In this document: piece after piece, positions 60,980 through 64,000 of the stretch | Numbering within the stretch: position 1 is the stretch's first letter | How the letters are laid out: each line of letters begins with the position of its first letter | Assembly (NCBI RefSeq): GCF_010183535.1 | Contig: NC_071328.1 | Location: 5,642,001 to 5,706,000 of the forward strand | Direction: 5' to 3' | Length of the DNA: 64,000 bases | DNA from: Caenorhabditis remanei | Lineage: Eukaryota > Nematoda > Chromadorea > Rhabditida > Rhabditidae | Made by a program: the position numbers and the translations under genes | The notes under the pieces: model-generated | What the model was told of the DNA's origin: nothing | Databases searched by the model: none | The model's input: the letters and a program-made list of their open reading frames with translations, nothing else

Positions 60980-62020
60980 CTACACAGGTAAAGTGCGCTT
61001 CAACCGTATGCGGATGGACCAGGTTTCTGGTCCGTAACTGATCCGTTACGGCTATTTTCACGACTGGCCAGTCGCGTACGGTCCGTTTCCAAAAATCGCG
61101 AACGGATAGAATACGGCTTTGCACTTTAGCGTGGAAAAGCAATTGACTCGCGCGCGGATGGTATACGGATTCGCGTACGGATCCGTTACCGATGGCTGAG
61201 GTCTGAGGGACTAAAGACTGCACCCTCTTCCATCTATTTTTTTAGTACTGAATTATTTATTTTTCTTGTTTGTTTTCTAATTTTGAGCTTTTTTTCATTC
61301 GTGATCGTTCAAAATCTTGTTAAAAAAAATTTTACTCGCATGAGGATTGCATCGGAAGCCGTCGATACATTTGACTTTCCATGGAATTATCCTAAATTTA
61401 TTACTTTTCAGAAAATGATTAACGGCGACAGAAGGAAAAGATGGACGTTCGGGCCTCCGCCAGCTGCATAAAATGGATAAACGACTAACAATGGAAGTAA
61501 GTATCGCCAATACAAAATAATATTTTAATCAAATTTTTTCAGAATTTCGGCAGTTAACGAGGGAAATGGTGCAGAGTTCGAATAGAACAATGCGGTAAAA
61601 GGATCTACAAAATTGTACCGTACTCTCAATATTCCGATTTAAGGGGTCAAGAACGGTCAAATCAGAAGTCATCCGCCGTCTCCGTCCCAGATTCGAACTT
61701 AATTTTGTGAACCTAATTATCCCAATTTTTTGTGATTTTTATGTATTTATTTATGTATTAGTTATGTATTTATGTATCAAATGTTATCTTTTTCAGAATA
61801 AACAAAATAAAATATCCAGTTTGTATGGTTTGACTGGAAAAACGGGGGTTTTGTAGTAAATGAGAACAAAAATTGAAGGGAGGAAGCGCTCGCCGTTACA
61901 TTCAAACCGTTCGCGAACCGATCCGTTACTGATCGCATACGGACCCACATATGATTCCTATGCGGACCGCGCGCGACTTGCGGTTCATCCGTAACGGGTC
62001 GTTCGCGACTCACCTGTGTA
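60980..62020. mobile_element. 1.04-kb CG-rich terminal-inverted-repeat element
   Basis: The ends TACACAGGT (60980) and ACCTGTGTA (to 62020) are inverted. Sub-terminal DNA on both sides is rich in related CG-containing words such as CGTATGCGG, CGGATCCGTTAC, TCCGTTACGG and TTCGCGAACG. The centre (61230-61860) is AT-rich with no transposase frame. It splits a degenerate repeat tract. Confidence 0.75.
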
Positions 62021-62045
62021 CAATCAGAGGCGTCTATTACTGCAA

Positions 62046-62420
62046 TTTCTGAATGTCTCTGTATTCCGGGTTGTCCAGATGTCCAGATGTCTATCCAGTC
62101 TATTCAGATGTCCGGATTTGTTATCTATCTGTGTTTAGGTTTGTCCGGATGTCATGTCCCCAAATCTTACTGTAGTTTATGGATATCTTTATGTATTGCG
62201 GTTTGTCCGGCTGTCCTCCATATACATGTCTGTCTGTCCTGATGTCCAGATGTTCTTACTGATGTCTGTATGTCCGGATTCTAGTTTTTTTTAGACTTCT
62301 TGACTATCATTTTCAAGTGAAAACAGAATTTTCTGGAAACTTACAGATTTTATGAACTTTCCGATATTATCCGGATATCTAGATGTCTGTCTGTGTGTCC
62401 AGATATCCTGAGGAATGTAT
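62046..62420 (+). repeat. Degenerate TGTCCGGATGTC tandem repeat, right part
   Basis: Repeats of TTGTCCAGATGTCC, GATGTCTATCC, TTGTCCGGATGTC and similar words with irregular spacing, probably one tract with 60880-60962 before the element inserted. Confidence 0.7.
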
Positions 62421-62915
62421 GTTTGCTCCAAGCCTACGCTTTTAAGAGAACAAGGTTGCTGATTGGCGGCAAAAATTTAATTTATAATGAATTTTAAGTA
62501 AAATTTCTATGATTTTCATAATTTTTTAGCTTCTTTCATTTTTCTTCATTTTCTTCCCCATTCGCTTACCATCCATTCTGGTGACCTACATCTCTGCAAG
62601 TCGCTCAAACACTCCATCCTCATCTGTGCTGTTCTCAGGAATTGTTCGCCTTCAGCCAGTTTTGGTGTCATTTTGGAAATGTCTGAAAATCATGAGATTA
62701 AAGAAAATATCGAAAAATGCTGATTATGAGGTTTTCTGGTGACGCTGCTCCTACGATACTCCTCAACTCTCGAGGATCCGAACGATGGACGCCGAGGCCA
62801 AGCCAATCAATCGATCGATGCAGGATCTTGCAAGTTTCACACATAGAACCTCTCCAAGTCTTTATTAGATACTTCTAGTGGGGAAAATTTTTGAAACTAT
62901 CACTTCGACGTTGAA
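62421..62915. other. No gene seen
   Basis: AT-rich DNA; presumed upstream region of the small peptide gene at 62916. Nothing else can be supported. Confidence 0.5.
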
Positions 62916-63178
62916 ATGGAGCAACTTGTGTATTTCTCGGTAAGTTGGAAATCCACATTTCAAAAAACAATTATATTCAGGTACGTGTTCTCATGTTGCT
63001 TCTCGCTCTAATATTTTCTCCTGTCGAAATAATCTTCACTCACACTTCGTGTTACGTAGATGCCGCTAGCTCAACGTCATGTCCCAGAATAGTGAGAGCG
63101 GCAGGATTACTGTCGCCAAAAAAGACGTCTGATAGAACGTGTAATAGTTGTAAACAAGAATACGATCTACCAAGATAG
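62916..63178 (+). CDS. Candidate 73-residue secreted Cys-containing peptide
   Basis: Two exons: 62916-62939 and 62981-63178, joined in phase 0 over a 41-base intron with a GTAAGT donor and ATATTCAG acceptor. The product starts MEQLVYFS and continues VRVLMLLLALIFSPVEIIF, a good signal peptide or signal anchor, followed by a mature part with four Cys (TSCYVDAASSTSCPRI, then RTCNSCKQEYDLPR). I recognise no family; it is not a clear insulin, defensin or FMRFamide-type precursor. The coding part lies in the duplicated block shared with 57280-56991, where the signal exon is missing and a 1-base shift changes the C-terminus. Further downstream splicing cannot be excluded. It could be a decaying copy. 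Confidence 0.5.
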
Positions 63179-63576
63179 TACCTGTTTCGCTAGGGATATC
63201 TCACACATATTCAGGTCAAAACGTGTCACAAATAGCTCTGTACAGAAAATGTGAAGAAGAAACAAGCGGAACAAGAAAGGAATCCGAGATATATGGATTG
63301 TTGGAGAAATTTATATAGGTGCCGATTCGAATACAAGCCATAGATGATCTACAAGAGGCTTGAGAAAAGAATATCACTAGTTTAAAACTCCTAATTTAAG
63401 ATTTTCGACTAACACAAATCCACCTCATTCCCTGTGAACTCGTCTTTTCACACCTGGAGATTTATTTCATCTGTCGGCAAGAAAAAAGGAGTCTAACTGT
63501 AAAGAGAATACTGTAAGTATACTGTCGACGTTTGCTAAGAACGCGGTGATCTCTCGGAAGAACAGAAAGATGACAT
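63024..63576 (+). repeat. Right copy of the inverted duplication
   Basis: Blocks 63024-63310 and 63431-63576 match 57280-56829 in opposite orientation. The roughly 120 bases between the blocks have no match in the left copy. Confidence 0.85.
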
Positions 63577-63611
63577 TAAATCTGTCACAAGCTGGAAAAT
63601 GATTACTGACA

Positions 63612-63984
63612 TACAGTAATAGCGATAATTCTAACCATAGCTTTGAGAAGGTGTTATGGAATCCCTGAGCTTTTTTGTACGGAGATTTCCCTAGCAATTT
63701 ACGTATCGACAAAGTAATTTCTCTCACAAATTGACAGATTTCAGTGCAAAATAGTGCGATTTTTGAGCTTTCGTCTTAAAATGACCATAACTGTTCAGGG
63801 AGTGACCGTACAAAAAAGCTGCCAACTACAATAAGAGAGCACTACTTTGATCCATTAAAATTTTACTAGATGGGACAATCAGTGCAACACTCAACACCGA
63901 TACATCCCGCCATAACACCCTCTCGAAGTTGAACATTTTCAACGGAAAAATCCCAAACTTGTTAGAATTATGGTCATTACTGTA
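63612..63984. mobile_element. 373-bp foldback element sharing its core with the npp-6 intron element
   Basis: Ends TACAGTAATAGC and CATTACTGTA are inverted, with inner ATAATTCTAAC and GTTAGAATTAT. The centre (TTTACGTATCGACAAAGTAA, AGTGCGATTTTTGAG, GTCTTAAAATGACCATAACT) matches 47811-47901 closely, whereas the ends differ from the TACAGTACCGCCC ends there. Confidence 0.8.
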
Positions 63985-64000
63985 GGTATGATAAGCCATG

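Noticed and set aside
61283..61471. 62-codon frame as transposase of the TIR element
   Set aside because: Too short, low complexity, with no catalytic motif.

Overview
This is nuclear DNA from a Caenorhabditis nematode. The genes have short introns with GTAAG donors and TTTTCAG acceptors. Several start codons sit directly behind such acceptors, as in SL trans-spliced genes. The set kin-10, npp-2, mei-1 plus a PHAF1/UPF0183 gene resembles, from memory, the C. elegans chromosome I region of cosmid T01G9; abts-1 and npp-6 are also chromosome I genes there. The intergenic and intronic DNA is full of foldback elements, and a fast-evolving T-box gene, an F-box gene and an SH2-kinase are present. 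I cannot name the species; it need not be C. elegans.

Layout. 1.1-4.0 kb (+): a Cys/Thr-rich extracellular protein with a hydrophobic C-terminus; its 5' end was not found. 5.1-11.4 kb (+): a ZP-domain (cuticlin-like) membrane protein. 22.6-11.8 kb (-): a PHAF1/UPF0183 gene whose 8.2 kb intron holds, on the other strand, a 600-residue transmembrane leucine-rich-repeat gene (16.8-19.0 kb). 24.3-23.2 kb (-): kin-10 (CK2 beta). 26.9-24.9 kb (-): npp-2 (Nup85). 27.9-29.7 kb (+): mei-1 (katanin p60). 37.4-30.2 kb (-): abts-1 (SLC4 bicarbonate transporter). 37.4-44.9 kb: gene-poor, with a 57-bp minisatellite. 44.9-54.3 kb (+): npp-6 (Nup160), with an F-box gene and a second copy of the minisatellite inside one intron. 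56.3-55.3 kb (-): a divergent T-box gene. 58.6-60.8 kb (+): an SH2-tyrosine kinase of Fes/Fer type. 60.8-64 kb: repeats, a 1 kb terminal-inverted-repeat element and a candidate 73-residue secreted peptide gene that lies in an inverted duplication flanking the kinase.

How genes relate. npp-2 and npp-6 encode two subunits of the same nuclear-pore Y-complex and lie 18 kb apart. mei-1 and npp-2 are divergent, 1 kb apart. npp-2, kin-10 and the PHAF1 gene run in the same direction with gaps near 0.6 kb, wider than typical nematode operon spacing. Exon coordinates were read by hand from splice motifs and checked for reading-frame continuity; every complete model below is a multiple of three and stop-free.

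The most unusual material is repeat biology: a minisatellite that is a higher-order repeat and open on both strands; near-palindromic elements that make up almost whole introns of npp-6; and an inverted duplication around the kinase. I found no evidence of a wholly new multi-gene system.
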